Assembly (NCBI RefSeq): GCF_029894125.1
Contig: NZ_JARXYZ010000028.1
Coordinates: 43,898 to 107,897, forward strand
DNA: 64,000 nt
Source of the DNA: Kitasatospora sp. MAA19
GTDB taxonomy: Bacteria; Actinomycetota; Actinomycetes; Streptomycetales; Streptomycetaceae
Reading direction: 5' to 3'
Part shown: positions 36,190 through 45,237 of the stretch, piece after piece
How positions within the stretch are numbered: the first letter of the stretch is position 1
Layout of the letters: the number at the start of each line of letters is the position of its first letter
The notes under the pieces: model-generated
What the model was told of the DNA's origin: nothing
Seen by the model: only the letters and a program-made list of their open reading frames with translations
The model's database searches: none
Made by a program: the position numbers and the translations under genes

Positions 36190-36335
36190 GAGGAAGCCTC
36201 ACCAACAGCGGCGAGCAGCTGGAAAGGCCGCTCGGGATCGGCCTGACCGATGGCCAATTCGACCCAGCGGTCGGAGGACCACAGCCGCCAAACTCGCATC
36301 TCGCCCGCGACTAGTTCCCGGACCGCGGCGGCCAC
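36190..36335 (-). pseudogene. N-terminal gene fragment overlapping repeat-protein 3' end
   Basis: GTG at 36335 opens a coding-like frame (AAAVRELVAGEMRVW, LWSSDRWVELAIGQADPERP) overlapping the last 25 bases of the repeat-protein gene on the same strand. Coding character fades after about 50 codons. Probably the start of a downstream operon partner whose body was lost. Between 35969 and 36190 nothing else is recognised. Confidence 0.35.
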
Positions 36336-37978
36336 TCGTAAGGGGGCAGCCTGCGGTGCACGGGGCGTTCATTCACCGTTTGCGATTCCTTATACGAGGC
36401 ATATCGAATCCTTCCGAAGGAAACCTCTCCGTCCCGGTGCACGTCCACCCCCTCGTTCGGGAAGGAGATCCATCCCGCTCCAGCCTGGGGCCCCGACACC
36501 CAGGGGGTGACCACGCTGCGAACGTTGGTCTCGCCGGCGACCACAGTGCCCCTCTTCTTCTCGGGGTCGGTGATCTTCACGCCCGTTTCGGTGAAGGCGA
36601 TGCGGCTCTTCTTCCCGTCCGGCCCCTCTGCCCAATGTGTGGTCACGCTGTTCAGGTCGGCCCTGTCGGCCCAGACGGTTCCCCAGGCCCTTCCCTGGCC
36701 GTGGAACACGTTCAGCCCGGACTGCGGGAACTCGATCCACCCGTCGCTGTCGCTCGGCCCCTGCACCCATGCGGTCTTCACACCGTTCACGTCAGCCCTG
36801 TCGGCCGAGACGGTCCCCCGGTCCTGCTTCCCCTCCTTGTGCACGTCCACTCCGGCTTGCGGGAAGTCGATCCATCCGTCGCTGGGGTTGCGGCCGTGCA
36901 CTGACCTGGTGTTCACGCGGTCCACCTCGGCCTTGTCGGCCGAGAGGGTGCCCAGCTGCGTCGAGCCGCCCTGATGGACCTCCACTCCGGCTTGCGGGAA
37001 GTCGATCCATCCGTCGCTGGAGTTGCTGCCGTGCACCGTCCTGGCGTTCACGCGGTCCACATCGACCCTGTCGGCCAGGACGGTTCCCAGGGCGCCGGTC
37101 CCGTTGTGGATCTCCACCCCGGCCGCGGAGAAGGTGACACGGCTCCTGGTCGGCGCCTGCTCGACCCACGGAGTGCGCGTCCCGCTGTCGAACTCGGGGA
37201 CGAGTGCGTGGACCGTGGTGGTGAGGAAGTACCCCTGGTGCTGCTGTGCGGCGGTGGTCGTCCCGGCGATGAGGGTGTAGGTGGTGCCTCGCCTCGGCGC
37301 GGAGGGGGGTGACCAGGTGTAGGGCTGCTGGGTCACCCGCGGTCCTTGGGCCGCCGGCTGGACGAGCACCTCGTTCCCCTGCGGATCGCGGATCCAGTAG
37401 TCGAGGTTGTCCGGCCCCTCCCACGTCAGCACGACGTTCTGGCTCGCGTCCACGTCCACCAGGGAGTTCTTCTCCGGGCGGAAGTTGCGTGGGATCTTCG
37501 GAGCCTGCTTCACCAGCCCGAGAGTGGTGGTGAAGTTCGCCCGCCGAATGGGGATGTTGTTGTCGCCGCCGCCGGAGCGCTCGTGGATCTTCAGGCGGAC
37601 CAGCCCCGCCATGTCGGAAACCGGTATGTTCTCCAGCTTCAGGACCAGCGACTCCTCCTCAGGCAGGGTCAGCCTCCCCCCGGAGGGGTCATGCGCCCGG
37701 AAGCGGCCGAGCGTACCGTCCCAGTCGAAGGTCGGCTCCGGCTCCCGGTTGACCTTGTAGTCCTTCTCGATGCTCGCGCTGATCGCCGTGGGGTTACCCG
37801 TCAGGTCGTTGGGACCGCTGCCGACCGGTATCTCCACATCGATGAAATCCCACCGCACCTCGGACTGGTGGGTGTTGGAGACGATCACGTACACCGTTCC
37901 CACGGACGGTGCCCCGGGCTGCGACGCCAAGAGCGAGGTCGGATCGGTGAGGATGGCGTAGTTCAGCAAGGACGGCAC
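36311..37978 (-). CDS. Repeat-containing protein, unknown family (555 aa)
   Basis: GTG start at 37978 with GGGAG nine bases upstream. No signal peptide or membrane helix. Residues 1-180 form a beta-rich N-terminal region (TVYVIVSNTHQSEVRWDFID), followed by an Ig/FN3-like segment (VVLTWEGPDNLDYWIRDPQG, TYTLIAGTTT). From about residue 280 come six units of 44-45 residues with the pattern GT-x-x-ADxADVxxVxTxxVxG...GWIxFPxxGVxVH, the last truncated. Regular turns and Gly/Asn suggest a beta-solenoid or fibre-like stack. Tail is Pro/Arg-rich. Function unknown. Confidence 0.8.
   Translation of the reverse strand: MPSLLNYAILTDPTSLLASQPGAPSVGTVYVIVSNTHQSEVRWDFIDVEIPVGSGPNDLTGNPTAISASIEKDYKVNREPEPTFDWDGTLGRFRAHDPSGGRLTLPEEESLVLKLENIPVSDMAGLVRLKIHERSGGGDNNIPIRRANFTTTLGLVKQAPKIPRNFRPEKNSLVDVDASQNVVLTWEGPDNLDYWIRDPQGNEVLVQPAAQGPRVTQQPYTWSPPSAPRRGTTYTLIAGTTTAAQQHQGYFLTTTVHALVPEFDSGTRTPWVEQAPTRSRVTFSAAGVEIHNGTGALGTVLADRVDVDRVNARTVHGSNSSDGWIDFPQAGVEVHQGGSTQLGTLSADKAEVDRVNTRSVHGRNPSDGWIDFPQAGVDVHKEGKQDRGTVSADRADVNGVKTAWVQGPSDSDGWIEFPQSGLNVFHGQGRAWGTVWADRADLNSVTTHWAEGPDGKKSRIAFTETGVKITDPEKKRGTVVAGETNVRSVVTPWVSGPQAGAGWISFPNEGVDVHRDGEVSFGRIRYASYKESQTVNERPVHRRLPPYEWPPRSGN
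36390..37145 (-). repeat. Six tandem coding repeats of about 135 bp
   Basis: Units encode related 44-45-residue modules; two adjacent units share long near-identical DNA (GCTTGCGGGAAGTCGATCC at about 36856 and 36996 on the plus strand), pointing to recent duplication, whereas the outer units have diverged. Confidence 0.75.
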
Positions 37979-38589
37979 GGTCAGGACTCCCTACTTCGGC
38001 GCTTCACACGATGCGGGCAGAAGACGCGCAGTTGAGGCTCGGTGCTGGCAGGTGCTGGGTCAGTGCGGTGGCAGAGGTTCAAGCGGGCCCCGCAGCGGGT
38101 TCAGGGGCAGGCGTACGTCGCCGGTGACCGTCGGTATGACTCGTTCGTCAGTCGTCGCGGCTGGTCGGAGCTGGCGCAGGTGCCCTAAGGGCTTCGACGC
38201 CGGCTCCCGCCGGCGCCTCAGCAGGAGCTCATGAGCTCCGCGCCGCATTGATGCCCCTTCCGCCCGTGCGAACTCTTCAAGCGGCATCTCGGCCGGGCGT
38301 GTCATCTCCCATGGCCGTGCTGCCACTCGGGGCAGCACCAACAGAATCGTCCCAGCGGGCGGTCCAGGATCCACGATTCTGCATAACTGGCCCGAACAGA
38401 GCCCCTGGCGGCTGAAACCGAAGCCGGCCTGGAACTCCCACGCGATCGCGTCGATCATCTGGGGGTGGACGCAGGTCGCCGCGATGGTAAGGACCGCTCG
38501 ACTTCGGCAGGGGGCGCCGCTCGTGGCCGGGGGCAGCGCCGTTGGCAGTACCTGGTGTCGCGGGTCGGGCCCGACTCGCCCCCCGCTCA
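37979..38589. other. Intergenic, about 610 bp
   Basis: No gene identified. Minus-strand open stretches continue from the broken Dyp peroxidase but match nothing. Confidence 0.4.
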
Positions 38590-38935
38590 GTCGTCGAGTT
38601 CGGCGCAGGGCACGGTGGATGCTCGGGTCGACGAGTTCGCCCGTCAGGCAGTCGCGGGGGTTGGCACGCCGGATGTGGGAGCCGAGGGGGGCAGCGCAGG
38701 CCGCGCGGATCTTCCTGGTGGTAGGTGAAGTCGTTGACTTTCTGCGGATCGGCGGCGAGGGCGGGGTCGTCGTGCTCGGGGGCGAGCATGAGGGGCGCCC
38801 CGCTGCGCCAGCGGCCCACCACCTTCGCCGCGAGCAGCTCTTATTCTTCGGGCGAGGAGGCGTTGGCGTTCAGGTACCGGCGGTAGGCGGCGACCCGGGT
38901 GTGCAGCTTGCGGAGGGCCACGTAGGTGCCGTTGG
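38590..38935 (-). pseudogene. Dyp-type peroxidase remnant
   Basis: Heme peroxidase fragment: NGTYVALRKLHTRVAAYRRY, then an in-frame TAA at 38843-38841 where the family has Glu, then VVGRWRSGAPLMLAPEHDDP, NDFTYHQEDPRGLRCP, and, after a one-base expansion of a C-run (six C near 38680), the heme-ligand motif LGSHIRRANPRD. Both N- and C-terminal parts are missing. Nonsense plus frameshift plus truncation. Confidence 0.85.
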
Positions 38936-38971
38936 AAGGCCTCGCCGCAGGTTAAAACGTCAGGCTCCGTT

Positions 38972-39409
38972 TCAGCCGTTTTCTTCCAGAGCGGTGGTGT
39001 AATCGCGTAGCCAGTCGGTGTGGCCGCCGATGCCCCAGTCGTCGCGGTCGAGTTCGTTGATCGTCACCCAGACTCGACGAAGGTTCTCGGGAGTGCGCTC
39101 GCTGTTCTCGATCCGCATGATGATCTCGGTGAAGTCGCGGATGACGCCCTGCTTGTCCAATACGTCGAGGCGTCCGCTCAGGATGCGCACCTCGATGAAG
39201 TAGAACGGTTTCTCGTGATCCGGGCTGCCGCCGTTGTAGTCGGCGTCGGCGGCGACCTCGTAGACCCAGCCCTTCATAATCTTGCGGGCCGCGGGCGTCT
39301 CGGGCACCTTTTCCCAGAACATGAGCGCGTCTGTCAGGCGGGCCATGGCCTCGTGGCGCTGCTCGGTGGTGAGTGCGCCTTCTCGCACGGTCATGTTGAT
39401 AAAGGGCAT
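38972..39409 (-). CDS. Tautomerase-superfamily protein
   Basis: 145 residues from the ATG at 39409 (AAGGAGG upstream). Begins MPFINMTVREGALTTEQ, so Pro2 becomes the N-terminal catalytic proline after Met removal, as in 4-oxalocrotonate tautomerase and MIF-like enzymes. A second domain-like half (PFYFIEVRILSGRLD) makes it a long, possibly fused form. Substrate unknown; stands alone between gene remnants. Confidence 0.82.
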   Translation of the reverse strand: MPFINMTVREGALTTEQRHEAMARLTDALMFWEKVPETPAARKIMKGWVYEVAADADYNGGSPDHEKPFYFIEVRILSGRLDVLDKQGVIRDFTEIIMRIENSERTPENLRRVWVTINELDRDDWGIGGHTDWLRDYTTALEENG

Positions 39410-39688
39410 GACAGCCTCCTTGGACGTCCGGTCTTTCGGCATCTGGTGCGTGGCGTGGGCGCGGTCCGACGGTTGCCTGCAGGACGCGGCGGTTGTGGAC
39501 TCACGGCACAAGTGCGGCGAACCCCGCTCATCGGCGTGTCGGCGCGCAATACGCGGGCGCGCCCGCAGAGGTCACAGGGCGGACTGTCCACCTCTGTATA
39601 GCGCCCTTCGGCAAGGTTCCGCGACATCCAGGACGTCGTTGGTGATCCCCGTCAGGGCGGGTCCGAGTTGCCGCCAGATCGCCCTCCG

Positions 39689-39956
39689 CTATCGGATGGC
39701 CTGCCGCGCGGGCGACGCCAGCCGCTCGGTGAGGACCACCTCCCCGAAGGCCGTATAGCCCGACGCCGCGACTTTATCGCCCACCGGGGCACGCATCGTG
39801 GAGGTGACCGCGCTGCTGGTGATGAAAACCCACTTGGACCACATCGCATCGAAGATGTCGTTGCGGCCGCAGGCCTCGACGCCGGGAACGTCGAGCGTCT
39901 CCGCGGTCCGGTCGAGCCGGACGCTGCTCGAATCCAGCTCGTCGCCAGGCCGTGGC
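39689..39956 (-). pseudogene. 2-dehydropantoate 2-reductase-like C-terminal remnant
   Basis: Minus-strand frame ending TAG 39691-39689 encodes VRLDRTAETLDVPGVEACG, NDIFDAMWSKWVFITSSAVT and MRAPVGDKVAASGYTAFGEV, the helical C-terminal domain of the ApbA/PanE family. The NADP-binding half is gone. The 280 bp between the tautomerase gene and this fragment hold nothing recognised. Confidence 0.75.
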
Positions 39957-40289
39957 GCTGGCCAACGAGTTCACCTACCAAGATTGACCGGAGATCCCCC
40001 GCCAGGTCCCACGTTCCCAATCTGGGAACCGCCGCGGGCGGCTGCCGGTGGCCTGTCTCATCGAGCCCTGGGCGATCTCAGCTCAGCGAAGGTTGACGGA
40101 GCCGCCTCCGCCGCATGAGATTTGATGCCCCCAGTCAAGGGGCGGATGAAGTCGGCCGGGCCGTGGCGGAGCGCTACTCGCCGCTGGGCGTGGCGCAGTT
40201 CAACGACGCCGCTCGGCCGAGGGCGGAGCCGCGGTAGGTCCGACCCAAAGCGGCCTGAGCCACGCGGACCATCGGTGAGACGTGACGGC
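39957..40289. other. Intergenic debris
   Basis: 333 bp. A short plus-strand frame around 40130-40237 ending TAG (AVAERYSPLGVAQFNDAA) could be another gene end; not assignable. Confidence 0.35.
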
Positions 40290-40292
40290 ATG

Positions 40293-40370
40293 TCCCGAGC
40301 AGTACCGTCAGCCGGCCCGGTCGTGGTCGCACCCGACAAGTTCAAGGGGACGCTGCGAATGAAAACTTGA
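40293..40370 (+). pseudogene. Glycerate kinase N-terminal remnant
   Basis: ATG at 40290-40293 region, MSRAVPSAGPVVVAPDKFKG then TLRMKT and stop. VVVAPDKFKGTL is the hallmark N-terminus of GlxK/GckA-type glycerate kinases (about 370 residues); only 26 codons remain. Confidence 0.65.
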
Positions 40371-40401
40371 GGACTCCAGGCGTGCCCTGACTACTTTTGC
40401 G

Positions 40402-41301
40402 CTACGGTCGTCGAAGGCCCTGAACGAACCGACGGATGGCCTCGCCGATCTGGTCAGGACTGTCCTCTTGTACAAAATGCTTCCCAGGCACGGTAACTTC
40501 TGTCTGGTTGCTCCAAGTTCGGCAGAATTCTCGGGGTCGGCCGGTGAGCAGCGCCCCCGGCTCCGCGTTAATAAAGAGCTTGGGGACGTCTGACTGCGCC
40601 AGCCAGTTGCTGTAGCCATGAACAATGTCTACGACGTTCGGAGGGTATCCGTCGATCGGCACCTCGCGGGGCCAAGTGAGCGTAGGACGCCTGTCCTCTC
40701 CAGGAGTTGCGAACGGCTCGATGTAACGCGCCATCTCCTCAGAGCTCAGCGTACGCAGGATCCCTCTGGGCATGTGCGTCTCGACAAAGAAGTTGTCCTC
40801 CAGCACCATCGCCTCGCCTGCGGGCGACCGCAGGCCCTCAAAGGCCTCACGTCGCGCGGGAACTATCCAGTCGTCCCACACCAGTGGTGTGACGATTGAT
40901 TCCATGTAGGAAATTCCTGCTACGCGGCCCCGATGCTGGTTAGCCCAGTCGAATCCGAGAGCGGAACCCCAGTCGTGCAGCACCAGCACGACATCCTGGT
41001 CGATCCCCAACTGTTCCCACAAGGCGAAGAGATATTCCCGCTGCTCCACGTAGGAGTAACGCTCCGGCCCGGAAGGGCTCAGTTTCTCCGAGTCGCCCAT
41101 GCCGATCAGGTCACACGCGACGAGGCGCCCAAGCCCCTCAAGATGGGGCATGATATTGCGCCACAGATAGGAGGATGTCGGATTTCCGTGCTGAAAAACG
41201 ATCGGAACCCCCGAGCCCTCCTCAATATAGGCCATACGTCGCCCCTTGACGACGGCAGTCTTCTTTTCACCATAGGGCTTTACGCCATAGGAATTTGCCA
41301 C
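40402..41301 (-). CDS. Haloalkane dehalogenase, HLD-II type
   Basis: Hydrolytic cleavage of carbon-halogen bonds in haloalkanes. 299 residues, alpha/beta hydrolase fold. Full pentad visible: nucleophile Asp110 with halide-stabilising Trp111 (LHDWGSALGFDWA), second halide ligand Asn40 (HGNPTSSYLWRN), catalytic acid Glu134 (SYMESIV, the position used by subfamily II such as LinB) and base His275 (GKHFVQEDSPD). GTG start at 41301 with GGAAGG ten bases upstream. Lower GC than neighbours. No partner gene. Confidence 0.92.
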   Translation of the reverse strand: MANSYGVKPYGEKKTAVVKGRRMAYIEEGSGVPIVFQHGNPTSSYLWRNIMPHLEGLGRLVACDLIGMGDSEKLSPSGPERYSYVEQREYLFALWEQLGIDQDVVLVLHDWGSALGFDWANQHRGRVAGISYMESIVTPLVWDDWIVPARREAFEGLRSPAGEAMVLEDNFFVETHMPRGILRTLSSEEMARYIEPFATPGEDRRPTLTWPREVPIDGYPPNVVDIVHGYSNWLAQSDVPKLFINAEPGALLTGRPREFCRTWSNQTEVTVPGKHFVQEDSPDQIGEAIRRFVQGLRRP

Positions 41302-41459
41302 TTCCGAAGATCCTTCCTCTGGGAAGTTGCTTCTGGATCGGCGATTGAGAAAGGATGGACAATTCCCGCTCCGACGGCCGTCCGCGCTTGGCTTGCTTCC
41401 AAGGTTAGGGGAAAATGAACAACGTCGCCATCGCCAGGAATTGCGATGCTATGCAACGT

Positions 41460-41669
41460 CACGTGGGTGGCCGGACATGGCGGCGAAGCCCCCGGCCGGC
41501 CGGTCGACGATCGGGCTCCCCGTTCAGCCAGCGGTTCGGCCCTGGCGCGGGTCCTGTTGTAGACGGCTACGTCGTGCCCCGCGTCCAGCAGCCGGGCGGC
41601 GAGCTGGAAGCCCATGCGGCCGGTACCGATCCAGCCGATGCGCGGGCGGTCCTGGGCGACATACGTCAT
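41460..41669 (-). pseudogene. 3-hydroxyisobutyrate dehydrogenase-like N-terminal remnant
   Basis: MTYVAQDRPRIGWIGTGRMG, LAARLLDAGHDVAVYNRTRA, LAERGA, then an unrelated frame. Only the NAD-binding beta-alpha-beta is left of a roughly 290-residue enzyme. A complete paralogous family member is at 47591. Confidence 0.8.
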
Positions 41670-41916
41670 TTCTGTACCTCGGTCCTGGAAGACGGCTCGA
41701 CCTATGCGGCCCTACAGCTCACCGACTGGACCGCGGCATACGGCTGAAGTTCCACCCCGCAGTTGGACACTGTCCGTCTACGCCGCGAGGGTTTGACCCT
41801 GCCGGTGCCGCTGGCGAATCTCGATCGGTGTGAGGTAGCCCCACTCGGCGAGTGGGGTACCCGTCGCGGGCTTGTGGATTGCCACGATCCGCGAAGTACG
41901 GGGTTCCTGAGGGGGA

Positions 41917-42108
41917 TCACGAGCTGCTCCCCCTCAGGAGAGCGGAGAACTCCGCGGCGATTCCATCGACCCGGTCGGCGAAGCCGCGCAGATCGAGAGC
42001 GAACTGCCGCGCTCTGGCGGGATCGCGCATGTAGCTGCTGAAGAAGGAGATCGGGTCGCCGAGGTCGATCCAGACGCACGGGCCTCCGTCCTCGGCGGGC
42101 AAGAGCAT
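41917..42108 (-). CDS. Hypothetical fragment (63 aa)
   Basis: Coding-like sequence VWIDLGDPISFFSSYMRDPA, RARQFALDLRGFADRVDGI. No ribosome site evident; likely the C-terminal end of a conserved actinobacterial protein truncated at the 5' side. Sequence between 41670 and 41916 holds nothing else recognised. Confidence 0.35.
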   Translation of the reverse strand: MLLPAEDGGPCVWIDLGDPISFFSSYMRDPARARQFALDLRGFADRVDGIAAEFSALLRGSSS

Positions 42109-42196
42109 CCCGGCTTTGAGAGGGCGGTACGTGAGCTGGTGTCCGTTTCGTCGTTGCGATTTGGGTGAGTGGGCTGGTCGTGGGTTTGCCGGGCGG

Positions 42197-42292
42197 TTAC
42201 GGTCTCGGCCTGGTGAACAGTCCCGGCTCGGTCTCGGCCAGGACTCCGCGCCCGGTCAGGCGCTTCAGTTTGATGCGGACGTTGTTGAGGTC
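42197..42292 (-). pseudogene. Winged-helix protein C-terminal remnant
   Basis: DLNNVRIKLKRLTGRGVLAE, TEPGLFTRPRP, stop. Same wing motif (KxKRLxxRGxLxExxPGxFT) as the longer coiled-coil/wHTH protein at 60966. Abuts an IS5 N-terminal remnant, as that gene abuts an IS5 C-terminal remnant. Confidence 0.6.
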
Positions 42293-42455
42293 GTGTTGGC
42301 GATCTCTCGCATCTCGTAGTCGCCCTGGTGGCCGCTGACGGACGGGTGCTTCGCCTTCCACGCAGTGGTCACCGGCTCGATCAGCGTCCAGCGTTCGTCG
42401 GATAAGAGCTCGCGCGGATAGGCGGCCGACAGGTCGCGCTGGCAGATGGGGCAGG
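42293..42455 (-). pseudogene. IS5-family transposase N-terminal remnant
   Basis: CPICQRDLSAAYPRELLSDE, RWTLIEPVTTAWKAKHPSV, SGHQGDYEMREIAN: the conserved start of an IS5-type transposase, cut off before the catalytic domain. Confidence 0.75.
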
Positions 42456-42623
42456 CACAGGTTTCGCGATCAAGGAGTTGCTACGCTCTGTGATCGCCGA
42501 GGGACCTGTGTCTGCGGTGTCGTGGCCCGAGGGGCGTATGGGAATCGCGAGGCGACTCGCGCCGGATGGTGAACCGTCGAAACTCGGATGCGTGCGCCGC
42601 TCCCGCCTGCCATCCTCGGCGCC

Positions 42624-43406
42624 ATGCGTACGTTCGAAGAGCTCGTAGAGGAAGGAGAGGCCGTCCCCACCGAGGGGTGGGACTTCTCCTGGTTCGCAGG
42701 TCGCGCCAGCGAGCAGCGGCCATCCTGGGGCTATGCGAGGCTGCTCGCCGAGCGGATGGCGAAGGCTGCGGCCGGACTCGACATCCAGACGGGTGGTGGC
42801 GAGGTGCTGGCCTCGATCCCTGGCGCCCCGCCGGTGCTAGCAGTGACGGAGTCCTGGCCCCCGAACATCGCGATCGCCCGTCGTACCCTGGCGAAGTTCG
42901 ACGCGACCGTCGTCGAGGCCGAGGACGCATCCGACCTGCCGTTCGCGAAGGAGTCGTTCGACCTGGTAGTCAGCCGACACCCCGTGGTGACCCGCTGGGA
43001 CGAGGTGCGACGGGTGCTACGCCCCGACGGCGTGTACCTGGCCCAACACGTCGGTTCCGGCTCGGTGCGGGAACTGACCGAGTTCATGATGGGGCCTCAG
43101 CCGCCGGGGTCGCACCCAGTGCCGGCGGCCACCACTTACGCGGGCACCAGCCCGATCGCGGCGGTGGCTGCCGCGGAGGCGGTGGGTTTGGACGTCGTTG
43201 ACGTGCGTCAGGAAGCTCTCCGAATGGAGTTCCACGACATCGCGGCGGTGGTCCACTTCCTGCGCAAGGTGATCTGGATCGTTCCCGGTTTCACGGTGGA
43301 CGCCTACCGCGACCGCCTGGCGGAACTCCACTCCTTCATCGAGCGCCATGGTCCGTTCGTGGCTCACTCGCAGCGCTTCCTCATCGAGGCGTACCGGCGA
43401 AGGTAG
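42624..43406 (+). CDS. Class I SAM-dependent methyltransferase
   Basis: 260 residues from ATG 42624 (MRTFEELV; weak ribosome site). SAM fold with LDIQTGGGEVLA replacing the usual GxGxG loop, acidic post-I region VVEAEDASDLPFAKESFDLV and motif LRPDGVYLAQHVG. Conserved in actinobacteria; substrate unknown. Isolated between IS remnants. The frame opens 12 codons earlier without better signals. Confidence 0.83.
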   Translation: MRTFEELVEEGEAVPTEGWDFSWFAGRASEQRPSWGYARLLAERMAKAAAGLDIQTGGGEVLASIPGAPPVLAVTESWPPNIAIARRTLAKFDATVVEAEDASDLPFAKESFDLVVSRHPVVTRWDEVRRVLRPDGVYLAQHVGSGSVRELTEFMMGPQPPGSHPVPAATTYAGTSPIAAVAAAEAVGLDVVDVRQEALRMEFHDIAAVVHFLRKVIWIVPGFTVDAYRDRLAELHSFIERHGPFVAHSQRFLIEAYRRR

Positions 43407-43503
43407 GAGAGCGTTCGAACCGTCACTCGCGGTCCGCGACAGTGCGGGTCGCCCGTACCCACGCGGGAATACCTCGTCATGGGTCGTTCGGGTAGGCGGC
43501 TGC

Positions 43504-44058
43504 TTATGGTCGGCGTCGGGGCCGGGTGCTCCAGCGGTGGGTGGTCCAGGCTCGGAGGATCAGGTTACGGACGGTGATGATCGTGTCTGCGAAGTCGAAG
43601 AAGGCGTTGATGACGGTTGCGCGGCGCTCGTAGCAGCGGGCGAGGCGGTGGAAGGCGTTCTGCCAGGCGTGCGTGCGCTCGACATGCCACCGCTGACTGG
43701 CCTGGATCGGTGCTTTCTCGCCCTTGTGCGCGATACGGCCGTGCAGGTTGCGGGCGGTGAGTTCGGTGCGGGTCTTGTCCGAGTCGTAGCCGGCGTCCAG
43801 GTGCACGGTGATGTCGTCGGGCAGCGGCCCGAGGTCGGCCAGCAGGTCCAGCGTCGCCGAGCAGGTCGTGTCGGCGATCGCCTGGTAGGAGCAGCCGAAC
43901 CGCAGCAGCTGCAGTAGCTTGTCGAACACGATCCGGTCGCTGATGCGGGGCCGGTGGCAACCCAGCGGGTGGAACGGATCGACCGCCGGGCGCTCGGGCA
44001 GCAGGGCAGCGAATTGGTCCCAGAGCGGGTCGGTCAGCCATGATGGAAGCACGGGCAC
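43504..44058 (-). pseudogene. IS5-family transposase, internal in-frame deletion
   Basis: Starts GTG at 44058 (VPVLPSWLTDPLWDQFAALL), runs to GCSYQAIADTTCSAT, then jumps in frame to LDLLADLGPLPDDITVHLDA and proceeds to the normal end (SQRWHVERTHAWQNAFHRLA, AWTTHRW). 184 codons against about 270; the first catalytic Asp region is lost. The frame remains open, so it would be translated but inactive. Confidence 0.85.
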
Positions 44059-44117
44059 AGGTCCCCCCCAGTGATCACAGAGCGTCGCAACTCCATGATC
44101 GCGGGGACCTGTGCCCG
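44051..44117. repeat. Inverted repeat at IS5 edge
   Basis: ACGGGCACAGGTCCCC (44051-44066) and GGGGACCTGTGCCCG (44103-44117). The inner arm overlaps the transposase start; the outer is probably the IS terminus or a duplicate of it. Confidence 0.55.
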
Positions 44118-44371
44118 CCTCGCTACCCGGGGACCCCGCCCCGCCTATCTGCGCGGGCTCTAAGTCACTCTTGTAGGGCTTGCGGTCGCTCGCCCTGCCA
44201 CTCCAGCACCGCCAAACCCGTCGACCGGCCGGGAGTCCCCACAGTCACACGATCAGGCGACACCGAACCGGACATCAGGTCATTTACCACCCTCTGAGGG
44301 TCAGGTTCCACCCCCACCTGGCGCGGAACCTGACTCTCAAAACCGGGGATGAAACGCCTAGTAGTACTTCG
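44118..44371. other. Intergenic with hairpin 44296-44338
   Basis: No gene. GAGGGTCAGGTTCC (44296-44309) pairs with GGAACCTGACTCTC (44325-44338), one G-U. Could be an IS terminal structure or a terminator. Confidence 0.5.
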
Positions 44372-44680
44372 TTAGGTCTGGCGTGGTTGGGGACGGCCGG
44401 GCCGTCGTGGGGTGGGTAAGTCGCGGTGGCAGGTGGGGCATTCGCCGGTCCAGGCCCGTGTCAGGTCCTGGACGGCGTCGAGGACTCGGTAGAAGGTCAG
44501 GCCGGCGCCTCGACTTTTGGGTCGAGGCGCCTCAGGGTGAGGAAGGCGTGGGCGGCGGTGACGAGGGTGACGTGGTGGTGCCAGCTGCGCCAGGTGCGGC
44601 CCTCGAAGTGGTCCAGGCCCAGGCCGTGCTTCATCTCGCGGTAGTCGTGCTCGATGCGCCAGGCGGATCCGGTTCGGCAG
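44372..44680 (-). pseudogene. IS701-family transposase C-terminal remnant
   Basis: SAWRIEHDYREMKHGLGLDH, FEGRTWRSWHHHVTLVTAAH, LTLRRLDPK in one frame, then LTFYRVLDAVQDLTRAWTGE, CPTCHRDLP in another. N-terminal two thirds absent and a frameshift near 44520. Confidence 0.82.
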
Positions 44681-45237
44681 GGCGATTCCGGCGCACCGGC
44701 CACACGGCAAACGATCACCTGCTGCCGATCACGCCTCCGACCGGCCCGAGCATCCCAACCCAGCCCCACACCAGCCCCGTGACCTGCAACTTCAGGTTGA
44801 AAAGTACTCATTGGTGACCTTGACCGAGAATGTGCCGCGATCGGACGTGCCGGTGGCGGCCGTGTTGAAGGCGACCGGTTCCTCGGTCAATCGGTCGTTG
44901 AGTTCGGCGTCGCGCTCGCCGGTGGTCGGAATCAGGCTGGGGCTGCGGTCAGTCGTCACGGCGCGGAGTATGCCAGTCCCTCCGGCTCCGCAGCACGCGA
45001 TAACCCACGACCTTGATCCACTTTGGCAACACGCCTAGGCGAGTACTACAGCCGGTGGTTTCACGGTGAGTGAGCGCGAGTGGTCCGGGTGCGGTATTGG
45101 CTGGCCTGCGTTCTTGGGGCCGGAGGGGAGCCCTGCGCGGCCGAGCGCCCGGCAGGCGGTGTCGCACGGCGAGCGGTAACCGGGTTGGCACCCGTCGGCT
45201 GCGATGCGGCTGGGCAGGACCGGAAGCGGCGGTCGTG
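44681..45237. other. Intergenic debris, about 560 bp
   Basis: No gene recognised. A minus-strand end LPKWIKVVGYRVLRSRRDWH, ending near 44949, looks like the tail of some coding sequence but cannot be assigned. Confidence 0.35.

Noticed and set aside
35643..36335. 230-codon minus-strand gene through the ACBP locus
   Set aside because: Most of it is antisense to ACBP and its inverted repeats; only the first 50 codons look coding.
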